This document shows, in pieces, positions 7,651 through 16,936 of a stretch of DNA of 60,706 bases. The stretch's first letter is position 1. Each line of letters opens with the position of its first letter. Origin of the DNA: an uncultured Bacteroidia bacterium (GTDB lineage: Bacteria; Bacteroidota; Bacteroidia; J057; CALDDN01); contig CALDDN010000015.1 in NCBI GenBank assembly GCA_937936615.1, forward strand, positions 1 through 60,706, read 5' to 3'. The notes under the pieces were generated by a model. It was not told the DNA's origin and searched no databases. It was given only the letters and a program-made list of their open reading frames with translations. The position numbers and the translations under genes are program-made.

Positions 7651-10600
7651 TTATTCGATTAAAAGTCGTTGCTGCAACTGATGTGTGGCCGAATAAATCC
7701 GTAGCACATACAGTCCTGCTGCAAACCCTGAAGCGTCTACAGCTAGCATCGGCTCGGTCTCGCTAGCCGTCCAGCGCAAAAGCTCACGCCCTCGCACATC
7801 GATGAGCACCAGCTCAACCGGGCCTTCACCGAAACCTGCCCACTGCACTGTAAAACGTCCGCGGTTGGGATTGGGGTATACGACCACCTGCGGCCGATCA
7901 CCATGAGGCTCGAAACCTTCGCGACTCGTAAGGGTGCGGGCTTCGAGGGGTTGCGTCCAGGCTGAACGGTCGACACCACAGACAGCCTGCACCCGCACCT
8001 CGTAACTGCGGCCCGACTGCAGGTTGGTGATTGTATAGGAATTGGTCGTTGGCGCGTTGATGTTGACAGTCGTCCAGTTGACCGAAGAACCGGCTAGCCG
8101 CCAGCCCACCGTGTAGCCTGTTGCTGAAGTCATCAGGTTCCAGCTCACCACCAAGCGGTTAGTGAAGGCTCGTGCCAGCAGTAGGTTGGTCGGCGTATCG
8201 CACAGGCCTGCCGTACTGAAAGCCGACACCGCTGCATAGGTCGAAACAACCGTTCCTGCACAGCGGGTGCGTACCCGCGCCTCGTATTCGGTCAATGGGG
8301 TCAGCCCTCCGATGCTGATCTGCACTTGATTGGTAAAAAGAGTTGTCCAAGCCGTCTGTTTAGTAGCACGGTACTGCACTTCGTAATCGACGGCACCAGC
8401 TGCGGCGTTCCAACTGAGCGTAAAGCTCTGGCGTGTAATGTTGCTCACACGCGGGTTGGCAGGTGCGGGGCAAGGCTGTGGCTCAACGGGAGCCGATCCC
8501 GTCGAGAAACGGCCTTCAGTAAAAGGCGAGGTGATGGGATCGCACAGTGTAACGATCCGGAACTCGTACTCGGTCAGCGGCAGCAGGTTGATGAGCTGGA
8601 TCGAATTGGTGGTCAGACTGCTGATCTGGGCAGCATCCCACGAAGCGTTGCCTTGCCGTGGACGCCAGAGCACGCGGTAACCGACAGCCTGCAGGACGTG
8701 ATCCCAGCTCAGTACGGCCACCCGCGAGCCGGTCAGGATACTGACGTTGCGTGGGGCCGGGCATTCGAGTGTAGTGCGGAACGAACGGGAAATCGTCCAG
8801 CTCGTACGGCGGCCTTCGCTGCAGTAAGCCCGCACCTGATAAGCGTAAATAACATTGGGCCTCAGGCCGCGCAAGCTGTAGCGGGTTCCCGAAGTTGTAT
8901 CAACGTTCCATTCCGTCGAACCGGCAGGCAGCCATCGTACTTCATAATAGAGAGCATTGGGCAAGGCCACCCACTGCAGGACCGCTGAAAAGTCGGTGAT
9001 GTCCACCACCTGAACGGCAGGCGGAGTGATGCAGTCGGGGTCGTTCTCGTTGTACTGCGTAGCCAAAACGGTATCGACCCACGTTGAGAATTCACCCGCG
9101 CACTGAGTAGCCAGACGAATTTCGTAGAAGGTCGCGGGATTGAGGCCTGAAAGCGTTGCGTTAAGCTGGGCCGGGTCGCCGATGCGTACTTCTGTCATGG
9201 CCGACCCCAAACCTTGCTGCCGCCAGCGCAGAATATAGCCTTGCGCTGCCGGTGCTGAAGCCCAGCGCAAAGCCAGCTCCTCGCGACCGCTCGTTACCTG
9301 AACCAAGCGAGGCGGCAGGCAGTTTCCGCTGCGCAACGGCACGGTATCCAAAGGCGAAGGCAACGAAACAAGTCCATCGCTGCAAATCGACTGAACCTGG
9401 ATTCGGTATTGGCCCAAAGGCTGCAGGCCGCCAATGAGCAGCGAGGTCTGCGTTACTTCCTGAAACAGAAGCTGGGGCTGCCCCAGGAGAGCATAACCCA
9501 CGCGGTAGCGCAGAGCAGGTGCCACAGGAAGCCAGCTTAAGCGCAGCTGATTCGAACCGATCTGCTCGGTCTGGATACCCGGTGGAGCAGGACAGGTACT
9601 GGTTGGCAAGGTAGAAGCCGTGTCGCGGGCGGGCGCACCTATCGAATTCTCCGTACAGACAGCCTGCACCCGAAACTCATATGGCGTTTCGGGGAACAGG
9701 TTAGCTACGCGATAATGATATTGTGCAGCCGCTTCGAGGCGAACACGTACCCAAGGGCCGGGCGCATCGATGCGCCGCCAGCTGATGTCAAAGGCTTCCA
9801 CCTGACTTTCGACACGCCACGACAAATCGGCATGGGTCAGACTCATCTGGATACGCAGATCAGAGGGTTGAACACAGGTGCGGTTCACCGTCCGAAACTC
9901 GCGGACGGGCAGAAAATCAGACGAACGCACCGCACTACAAACCGTGCGCAAGCGGTATTCATACAGGATGTTGGGTTCCAAATCTTCAAAATCAACAGAC
10001 AGATCCCGTGTCAGGAAAACCTGCCACTGGCCATCGCCCTGGCCTTTGCGACGCAGGTTGATCTCATATTGCTGGGCGCGAGGCACCGCCTCCCACACCA
10101 GTCGGGCCGACCGGTTGGTCAGATTGGTGATTTCGGAGTTAGCCGGTTCAAGGCAGGCATCGGGATCGGTAGTCGCCGTACTGAAGGGGCCACTCCAAAC
10201 CGATGCATCATCCAGACGGCAGACCGTGCGGATACGCAGATCGACCGCAGTCATCGAATCAAGGCCCAGAATGCGGTAGCTGGGCCGGTCAGCTGGCACG
10301 GTTGCTTCGAACCATGCACCGCCTGCAGAGGGCACCCGCCAGCCGATTTTGTAGCTTAGGGCATCGCGTACCTCGCGCCAGTTGACATCGATAGCAAAAG
10401 GCCCGGGCACTATCGTTACATCGACTGGGCGTGGACAGGCCTTGGGTGTACGGAAACTTGAATCGGGTGAGAAGAGGGACACCCCAGCCCCACACACCGT
10501 GCGTACCCGAACCCGATAATCGGTACCGGGCACCAGATCGAATATTGAGACAGTCGTGCGATCGGGATCGGTAATCGGCTGCTCAAGCCAGCGGCCCTGA

Positions 10601-13600
10601 CGCTGCGAATACCATGCGACAATGTAGCCCGTGGCATTACGCGGCACCTTTTCCCACGAAATCGTCGCGCTGGTCTCCGTAACCGATTCCACCTTCAGGC
10701 GGTTGGGGTTTTTACAGAGCATGGGTGGCTCCTGGATAACGATGGTTCGCGTATCCTGACAGCCGTTACGGTCGGTAACGGTGAGAACGTAAACCCCATC
10801 CTGCAGATCGGTGTACTCGGCAGTCGGTCCTGAAAAATTAACCTGATCGCTGACCAATGTAAAGACATAAGGCGGCGTACCACCACTGGCTGTCGCCGAT
10901 ATGGCACCCGCGAAGCCATCACCGAAAATCTGATCGACCCTAGTTACCTGAAGGGTCGGGCGTGGATGGACAATGACTGTCGATATGCGGGAGCTGCCCC
11001 CGCAGCCCGTCGAATCGCCCACGCTGACGTAGTAAGTATCGGTCTCGGTGGCCACAATGCTCTGACTTCGCTCACCATTCGACCAGAGGTAGCTCGCGAA
11101 GCCGGCCGGTGCGGTGAAGGTAACACTTTGGCCCCGGCAGATTTCGTAATACCCGGTCGTCTGAACAATCGGCTCGAAGGGGCGGCAGTCGCACACCACC
11201 TGGGTATTCTGCATACACACGCGCTGACGGGCTGCCTTTCCGCCGGTAGCTGCCGTAAAGCCCCACCAGACGTTGGGATTGCCCCGGAACGCCAGACCAA
11301 TCAGATCGATGCTATGACTCAGGCGCAGTTCACCATCGAAATAGACCTCAAGGGTGCGGGAAGCCGGTACCCAGGTTATGCGGGCACGGTACGCCCGTCC
11401 GTCCTTGATGCTGCACTGCGTCGGGCTGGCATCCACTGGCCCAGCTACTGGCTCCGAAAGCTTACCGTTCAAATTGATTGCGATGTGGTCGCATTCGGGG
11501 TCGTAGCTGTTGCTGAAAATATCGAACTCGATCCCTACCGAATTAGGCATGTCGGCATAACCCATACCACCACCTGAAAGCCCCAGAGCATCGGTGCCGA
11601 TTCCCTGCAGAACGAATACAATGCCGTCGGCTCCATCGGGGTTATCGCCAAACTCCAGATCAAAACTGAAGTCGAAACCACTGTTCAGATTCAGCTGCTT
11701 GCGGTTCCAGATAGCGGCGTTTTGGAAATTGCCCAAGCCTTCGGTCAGGGTAGCACAGGCGGGCGATTCGATACGGGCTGTACCTCGTGCTACGAAGTCC
11801 GATTCGATCTGCGTTCCACTGGCCGGTTCAACGATTACCGTATCGGCAACGAACTCGCAGCCGTTTTTATCTACGATCCTAGGTTCGTACTTATCGGGCT
11901 GAAGGAAGGGATAGATGCCGTGGATATTTTTGTATTCATTCAAATAATAGTTGTAGGGGGCAATTCCACCCACTCCTTCCAGTACGATGTTCCCGTTTGC
12001 CGAATTAGGGCAGGTTTCATTGGTTTTGTAAATCTTGACATAAAGTGAGTCGGGATCACGCAAGCCCGAATCGAATTCATGTATGCACCCTCGCGCATCA
12101 CGGATGTAAAACACGTTGTCGCGACCGCGCAATCCGGTGTAACGGGCTGTCGAATCCCACGTTGTACCATCACGGGAATAGACATAAGGCCCCGTGCCGC
12201 CAAAAGCCGTAAAAGCCACTACACCCAGCGTATCGCCAAAGCAGCGGTTGTTAAGCAGCTGCGTCAGTACAGGTCGGATGGACTCGGGGCGGGGAATCGA
12301 CAAGTTGTTGAGAATGGCCGCGCAGCCATTAGCGTCGAGCACCAGCAGCGAGTATGACCCGCCCCGCACCCCAACCAAATTAGGGGTACGAGCTTCGTTC
12401 GACCAAGTCCAAGTGTAAGGTTCTACCCCACCGCTGGTGCTGGTGTAGATGGCACCGTCGGGGCTAGTAGGACACAGGGCAGCACGGGTCGAATCAACGC
12501 GAACAAGCAGGCTCTCGGGTTGAGTGATTCGAATCGAGTCCCGAACCACACGACAACCGCGCTCGTCGGTTACCGTGAGACTGTAAAGACCCGCTGAGAG
12601 ATTCGGGTTAACGGCATCCGACGCACCGTTGCTCCAGCGATAGCGGTAGGGGAACAAGCCTCCCCGTACATCGACGGCAGCCAGACCGCTGGACTGACCG
12701 TGGCAGCGGACTGGCCGCGTGATTACCTGATCGATGACCGGTCGCTGCAGAAAGAGCGTGGGCAGGGCTGAAGTCTCGATCGAGCAGCTGCCGGCCTCAA
12801 TCCGTACACTGAAAAAGCCGGCTTCGCGAGCTTCATAGGCCGAACCGGTAGCTTCTGGAATGGGGCGTCCGTTACGCAGCCACTGGTAGCGAGCATCGGC
12901 CACGTCGTCCACAAAGAAGCGAACCAGGCCACCTTCGCAGGCAATCAGAGAAGTGCTGGAACGCAGGCGAATGCTGCTCAGCCGTGGTGGCAGAACAACA
13001 ACCGGTTCGGAAGTTCGCTGGCAGACGATACTTTGGCCGGTGGCGGTATCTACTTCAAAAATAAGCGAGGTAATGAGGGTGTAGCTCCCAGGTTGGTCGA
13101 CCGCGAGTTCAGCGAAGTTGGCTCCTGAAATGAACTGATTGTCGCGACGCCATTCGTAGCGCGTGCGCGGCGGAGTCGGTACCGAAGCCAGCTCGATGGG
13201 CTGGCCGGGACACAACTCGACTGGTCCGGCGGGAACGACGGTAGCTGGGGGAGCCGGAAAAAGACGCACCCGCACGGGTTCACCGATCTCCGATTCACAC
13301 AGCCCATCGAAAACCTGCAGGCGGTAGCTACCGCTTTCGGTGATGCGCAAGCGGCCCTCAGGGCCTGAAAGATAGGGCTGTCCATTACGGAACCAGGTAT
13401 AGTTCGAAGCCCCCTGCTGCTCGGCCAGCAGGGTCAGATCGGCGTTGCTGCAAAAAGCCAGGTCATCCTGAAGGCTCAGGATACGGCCCGAAGGCCGCGA
13501 ACGCAGAATGACTTCAACTTTTTGAGAGGGGATGAAGCAGGCCGCCGCCGAAGAAGCAGGGGAAAAATACTGGACACTCCAGAGTCCCGGACGATCGACC

Positions 13601-16600
13601 TGCAGCTCGGGCTGCTCGGTGATGCGAAAGACCTCGTCCTGATAAATCCAGCGGTAGCGTACCGCCGGGAGCGGAGATGTAGCAAGAGTCAAAGTGCTGC
13701 CCTCGCAAAACTCTGCGGGCACGGGTGCTACAATGGGTGTAGATTGGTTAGGCAGGAAGGTAACGGCTACCGAATCAGAAAAAGCCGAGCAGTTGCCAAT
13801 AGTGGCCCGAAGGCGGTAGAAACCACCACTCGTTGCAAAGAGACTCGCTTCGCGAGCACCCTCAACCGGCTGGCCGTTACGGAACCACTGTAGCTGCTGT
13901 CCTTCCATGACCTCGGCAGTCAAGTGAACAGTTTCACCCTCGCAGGCAGTCAAGCGAGCGGCTGGCGTGGTGATGCGCGGTTCCAGCACATTGACAACGG
14001 TTACAGTATAGACTTCGGAGCGGTTCTCGCAGCCGTCGCGTGTGGCAACAAGCTGGTAGTTACCGGGCTGGTTGGTCGTGTAAATGGGCTGGTTGCTCAC
14101 CTGCTGGCCGTTGCGCAGCCAGCGGTAGGAAACATCGGGTTCGGCTTCGGCGGTAAACGTTATGCTGCTGTTGTTACACAGAACCAGTCCACCATCGACC
14201 CGTACGCGAATAAGAGGCAGTCGGGCGGGCAGCACCCGAACCTCGATGGACTGCTTTTCACACGTCCCATTCGATACAACCACCCAGTAGACACCGGGCT
14301 GGCTGATTGTTAGGCTGGCATCGCGTGCCTCAGTAGGCTGGCCGTTGACAAACCAGCGGTAGGTCAAACCGGGCTGACGAGGAGCTGTCAGGATTATACT
14401 TTCATTGGAACAAATAAAAGCCCCCCCCTCTTCCGATATAGGTTTCGTACTGGTGAGATCGGCGGGTGGCACCTGCCCCTGTTGAATTTGAATGGCAGTT
14501 GCCGTGGCTTCGCAGCGACCCCAGTTTGCACGCAGTGTGTAGCTTCCAGCCTCCGTTGCAACATAAGCCGGTGCTGTGGCATTGGCAATAGCTTGCCCGT
14601 TACGCAGCCACTGCACTCGTAGAGGGCTAGCATCGGCCGGTGCTATGATACCTTGGAGCGGGATACGCGCACCCGGGCACAGAAGCAGCGGAGCTTGGGC
14701 CTGGATACTCACAACGAGGTTGTTCTCCAAACCGATTTCAAGGTTTTCCAGAATCGACTCGCAGCCGTCTTGGTCGACGGCAGTAACCGAATAAGTACCC
14801 GGTGCCAGGTCGGTCAGGCGTGCGGTAGCAGACCCGTTCGACCAAGTGTATCGGATGGGAACGTTAGTGGGACTGGTACCACGCACCTCCAGCACCCCAC
14901 CAGCAGTACAGGTAGCATTGCGCTTCTCGATCACCTGCAGACTCAAATTCTGTTCGGAAGTCAGATCAACAACGAGCTGGTTGGTGCAGCGCGAGTTGTC
15001 TTCCAGCATGACAGTATAGCGACCCGATGCCAGATTCTGAAACAGCCCCGAGGGCTGGGGCTGGCCACCGTTGAGGCGGTAGCGGTATGGAGGTTGACCG
15101 TTGCGGCCCTCCACGCGAATCAAACCATCACGGCGGGCACAGCTCGCTGCCCGCGACTCCAGCAAGGTCAGTTCCGGCCCGAAGACATTGATCTCGTGAA
15201 CGCTTGAATCGACTCCACAGCTGGTGGAGGCATCCTGCACCACGAGTGTTACGTAATAAGTGCCTGCACGAGCAAAGCTGAAGGTTGCGCTCTGACCGAC
15301 CTGCCGCTGGCCGTCGCTGGTATGCCACTGCCAGCCTGTAACCTGACGTGAAGATTCGCCACGAAACGTTACCGGCTGCCCCGTGCACGACGTTGATTCG
15401 GCCTGAATGCGCAGGCGCAGGTTGGACAGGGTGATGTCGCCCGAATAGCCGTAGGAATCACGGGTTCCAAAACCATACACATATGAGATGAAACCCACGC
15501 CCGATGTCAGGGTGTGATCGCCCTGCCGGACGGAAAGGCGAGCATACGAGTACTCAGGCCGACCGGGAACGGGTCTGAATTCGTTAGCAACGGTATTGCC
15601 GTCGATGCGAAAGCTGTTGACGGCCGTAGTCGGGGTGATGATGTTGATGAAATTGTCGTCTATGTTGTCCAGACGAAAACTGTTGATGGTCGTGCTGCGG
15701 ATGGTCATCTGCTCGAGAGGGCTGACCAGCAGCATGAAAGGGTCGCCATAAACAAAGTTGCCTGGGTCGCTGTAGCAGTCGCGGGTATCAAAACCGGCAT
15801 CGCAGCAGCCGCCCCGCGCAAACTGGGCTACCATGATGGGACGGGTTGCGCGAATGTGAATGGGGTCCTGTCGGCGCACATCACGGTATCTGCCGGCCTG
15901 CAGGGTAAAGCGGGTGGCATCGCTCAGCTCGATTTCGGTGTCGTCCTCAGCAGCAAGGATCCGGATGATATCGCCGTCGCGGCGGTTGCGAAATGGCACC
16001 GTGATGTACTCCAAACCCCAGGTCGAGACAGGAAAAAGCTGTTCGAAGAGGTGGTCGCAACGGCCGCAATCGCCTACGTTCGAGCAGCGATTGCCGCCAA
16101 AGACTGCAAAGGGTTTGCAGTCTTCGCGGTTAGCCGATCGAATGATCGTACCTGTAAGGTCGTCCACCCCGTCGCGGCGGCCTTGAGCCTGGTAGGCCTG
16201 ACCAGCGTTGAGGCGAATGGTGTAGCGTTGACGTGCGTTGTTGCCGTTGGCAATATTGGCCGAAGGGATGATCTCGATTTCGGTATTGTTCTGCAGGGCT
16301 ACGATATTGAACTGCGATACGCCCACGTTTTCGGAGGGTGCCCGCTCGTTGTAGCTCAACACGACGTAATCGTCGCGCAGTGCATGGGCGGGCAGCACGA
16401 TGGAGGCATCGGCTGAGTTGATGCGATAGTTCAGGGCATAGACATTGACGGAGTCGCGGGTCGTAATCCGCAAGCCCACGTTGCGGTTCACGTTCGATAC
16501 CGACCCCATGACCAGATTGAAGGGAACCAGAATCTCGGTTGGTACGCCAGCGTTGACCGTAAAGTTCTGCGTCCAGGTTCCGGCGGGGGCATCGATGCGT

Positions 16601-16785
16601 CCCGTGGTATTGACCCGCGAGCTGACAAATACCGATACCTTATCCACGGGGCTGGGAGATCCACCCTGAAAACCGTTATCCCCAAAGACGAGCCAGAACT
16701 CACGTCCCCGGGCATTCAAGCCCTGAGCATGTAGCTGATTTGCAAGCAGATAGAGCGGCAAGAACAGTAGAAGTGCCAGGCGCAT
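7651..16785 (-). CDS. giant T9SS-secreted surface protein with IgGFc-binding, Ig-like, SprB, lectin and FN3 modules
   Basis: A 3044-residue secreted, probably cell-surface adhesin. Approximate layout: signal peptide 1-20; IgGFc-binding-protein-like N-terminal domain 22-460; PKD domain 462-533; two SprB-type repeats to 690; eight Ig-like repeats 695-1355, each with the pattern C-x-G/N ... YRWLRNGQ ... GxYxL ... C; four SprB repeats 1356-1660; an L-type lectin-like domain 1662-1866; one Ig-like and one SprB unit to 2023; ten fibronectin III repeats 2025-2950, each starting Cx(A/T/E)P; and a T9SS type A sorting domain 2960-3044 containing VYPNPNRGRF and ending LLIE. The C-terminal domain implies export by the T9SS and removal of the signal at the surface. 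The plug protein gene follows after 17 bp. The adhesive role is inferred from the modules. Confidence 0.92.
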   Translation of the reverse strand: MRLALLLFLPLYLLANQLHAQGLNARGREFWLVFGDNGFQGGSPSPVDKVSVFVSSRVNTTGRIDAPAGTWTQNFTVNAGVPTEILVPFNLVMGSVSNVNRNVGLRITTRDSVNVYALNYRINSADASIVLPAHALRDDYVVLSYNERAPSENVGVSQFNIVALQNNTEIEIIPSANIANGNNARQRYTIRLNAGQAYQAQGRRDGVDDLTGTIIRSANREDCKPFAVFGGNRCSNVGDCGRCDHLFEQLFPVSTWGLEYITVPFRNRRDGDIIRILAAEDDTEIELSDATRFTLQAGRYRDVRRQDPIHIRATRPIMVAQFARGGCCDAGFDTRDCYSDPGNFVYGDPFMLLVSPLEQMTIRSTTINSFRLDNIDDNFINIITPTTAVNSFRIDGNTVANEFRPVPGRPEYSYARLSVRQGDHTLTSGVGFISYVYGFGTRDSYGYSGDITLSNLRLRIQAESTSCTGQPVTFRGESSRQVTGWQWHTSDGQRQVGQSATFSFARAGTYYVTLVVQDASTSCGVDSSVHEINVFGPELTLLESRAASCARRDGLIRVEGRNGQPPYRYRLNGGQPQPSGLFQNLASGRYTVMLEDNSRCTNQLVVDLTSEQNLSLQVIEKRNATCTAGGVLEVRGTSPTNVPIRYTWSNGSATARLTDLAPGTYSVTAVDQDGCESILENLEIGLENNLVVSIQAQAPLLLCPGARIPLQGIIAPADASPLRVQWLRNGQAIANATAPAYVATEAGSYTLRANWGRCEATATAIQIQQGQVPPADLTSTKPISEEGGAFICSNESIILTAPRQPGLTYRWFVNGQPTEARDASLTISQPGVYWVVVSNGTCEKQSIEVRVLPARLPLIRVRVDGGLVLCNNSSITFTAEAEPDVSYRWLRNGQQVSNQPIYTTNQPGNYQLVATRDGCENRSEVYTVTVVNVLEPRITTPAARLTACEGETVHLTAEVMEGQQLQWFRNGQPVEGAREASLFATSGGFYRLRATIGNCSAFSDSVAVTFLPNQSTPIVAPVPAEFCEGSTLTLATSPLPAVRYRWIYQDEVFRITEQPELQVDRPGLWSVQYFSPASSAAACFIPSQKVEVILRSRPSGRILSLQDDLAFCSNADLTLLAEQQGASNYTWFRNGQPYLSGPEGRLRITESGSYRLQVFDGLCESEIGEPVRVRLFPAPPATVVPAGPVELCPGQPIELASVPTPPRTRYEWRRDNQFISGANFAELAVDQPGSYTLITSLIFEVDTATGQSIVCQRTSEPVVVLPPRLSSIRLRSSTSLIACEGGLVRFFVDDVADARYQWLRNGRPIPEATGSAYEAREAGFFSVRIEAGSCSIETSALPTLFLQRPVIDQVITRPVRCHGQSSGLAAVDVRGGLFPYRYRWSNGASDAVNPNLSAGLYSLTVTDERGCRVVRDSIRITQPESLLVRVDSTRAALCPTSPDGAIYTSTSGGVEPYTWTWSNEARTPNLVGVRGGSYSLLVLDANGCAAILNNLSIPRPESIRPVLTQLLNNRCFGDTLGVVAFTAFGGTGPYVYSRDGTTWDSTARYTGLRGRDNVFYIRDARGCIHEFDSGLRDPDSLYVKIYKTNETCPNSANGNIVLEGVGGIAPYNYYLNEYKNIHGIYPFLQPDKYEPRIVDKNGCEFVADTVIVEPASGTQIESDFVARGTARIESPACATLTEGLGNFQNAAIWNRKQLNLNSGFDFSFDLEFGDNPDGADGIVFVLQGIGTDALGLSGGGMGYADMPNSVGIEFDIFSNSYDPECDHIAINLNGKLSEPVAGPVDASPTQCSIKDGRAYRARITWVPASRTLEVYFDGELRLSHSIDLIGLAFRGNPNVWWGFTAATGGKAARQRVCMQNTQVVCDCRPFEPIVQTTGYYEICRGQSVTFTAPAGFASYLWSNGERSQSIVATETDTYYVSVGDSTGCGGSSRISTVIVHPRPTLQVTRVDQIFGDGFAGAISATASGGTPPYVFTLVSDQVNFSGPTAEYTDLQDGVYVLTVTDRNGCQDTRTIVIQEPPMLCKNPNRLKVESVTETSATISWEKVPRNATGYIVAWYSQRQGRWLEQPITDPDRTTVSIFDLVPGTDYRVRVRTVCGAGVSLFSPDSSFRTPKACPRPVDVTIVPGPFAIDVNWREVRDALSYKIGWRVPSAGGAWFEATVPADRPSYRILGLDSMTAVDLRIRTVCRLDDASVWSGPFSTATTDPDACLEPANSEITNLTNRSARLVWEAVPRAQQYEINLRRKGQGDGQWQVFLTRDLSVDFEDLEPNILYEYRLRTVCSAVRSSDFLPVREFRTVNRTCVQPSDLRIQMSLTHADLSWRVESQVEAFDISWRRIDAPGPWVRVRLEAAAQYHYRVANLFPETPYEFRVQAVCTENSIGAPARDTASTLPTSTCPAPPGIQTEQIGSNQLRLSWLPVAPALRYRVGYALLGQPQLLFQEVTQTSLLIGGLQPLGQYRIQVQSICSDGLVSLPSPLDTVPLRSGNCLPPRLVQVTSGREELALRWASAPAAQGYILRWRQQGLGSAMTEVRIGDPAQLNATLSGLNPATFYEIRLATQCAGEFSTWVDTVLATQYNENDPDCITPPAVQVVDITDFSAVLQWVALPNALYYEVRWLPAGSTEWNVDTTSGTRYSLRGLRPNVIYAYQVRAYCSEGRRTSWTISRSFRTTLECPAPRNVSILTGSRVAVLSWDHVLQAVGYRVLWRPRQGNASWDAAQISSLTTNSIQLINLLPLTEYEFRIVTLCDPITSPFTEGRFSTGSAPVEPQPCPAPANPRVSNITRQSFTLSWNAAAGAVDYEVQYRATKQTAWTTLFTNQVQISIGGLTPLTEYEARVRTRCAGTVVSTYAAVSAFSTAGLCDTPTNLLLARAFTNRLVVSWNLMTSATGYTVGWRLAGSSVNWTTVNINAPTTNSYTITNLQSGRSYEVRVQAVCGVDRSAWTQPLEARTLTSREGFEPHGDRPQVVVYPNPNRGRFTVQWAGFGEGPVELVLIDVRGRELLRWTASETEPMLAVDASGFAAGLYVLRIYSATHQLQQRLLIE

Positions 16786-16823
16786 ATAGAAAGGTTAGTT
16801 CAACAGCACGAATTAATCCAGTA

Positions 16824-16831
16824 TAAAAATA
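16824..16831 (-). promoter_or_regulatory. candidate -7 box TATTTTTA upstream of the giant gene
   Basis: Seven of eight bases match TAnnTTTG, about 40 bases upstream of the giant gene's ATG. The surrounding GACGTATTTTT also occurs upstream of the second giant gene (near 42834-42844), which makes a shared promoter element plausible. Confidence 0.35.
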
Positions 16832-16936
16832 CGTCAAGGCACCTGTGCATGCAAAATACACGGGGCCGACAGACAATAGTACGTATTTAGCGGTGTAAAA
16901 CTCGTTCCGAACAGCAGGAACTTCCTGCCCATCGCC

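Noticed and set aside
7930-10710. Tandem repeats suggestive of a CRISPR-like or DNA repeat array
   Set aside because: The repetition is at the protein level (ten diverged FN3 domains). The DNA units differ throughout and have no constant repeat with unique spacers.
15514-16416. A 300-codon open frame on the plus strand
   Set aside because: It lies entirely opposite the giant T9SS gene, has no signal, domain or start context, and is a by-product of GC-rich codon use. The same holds for long opposite frames at 43867-45231, 45493-46629 and 21297-22349.
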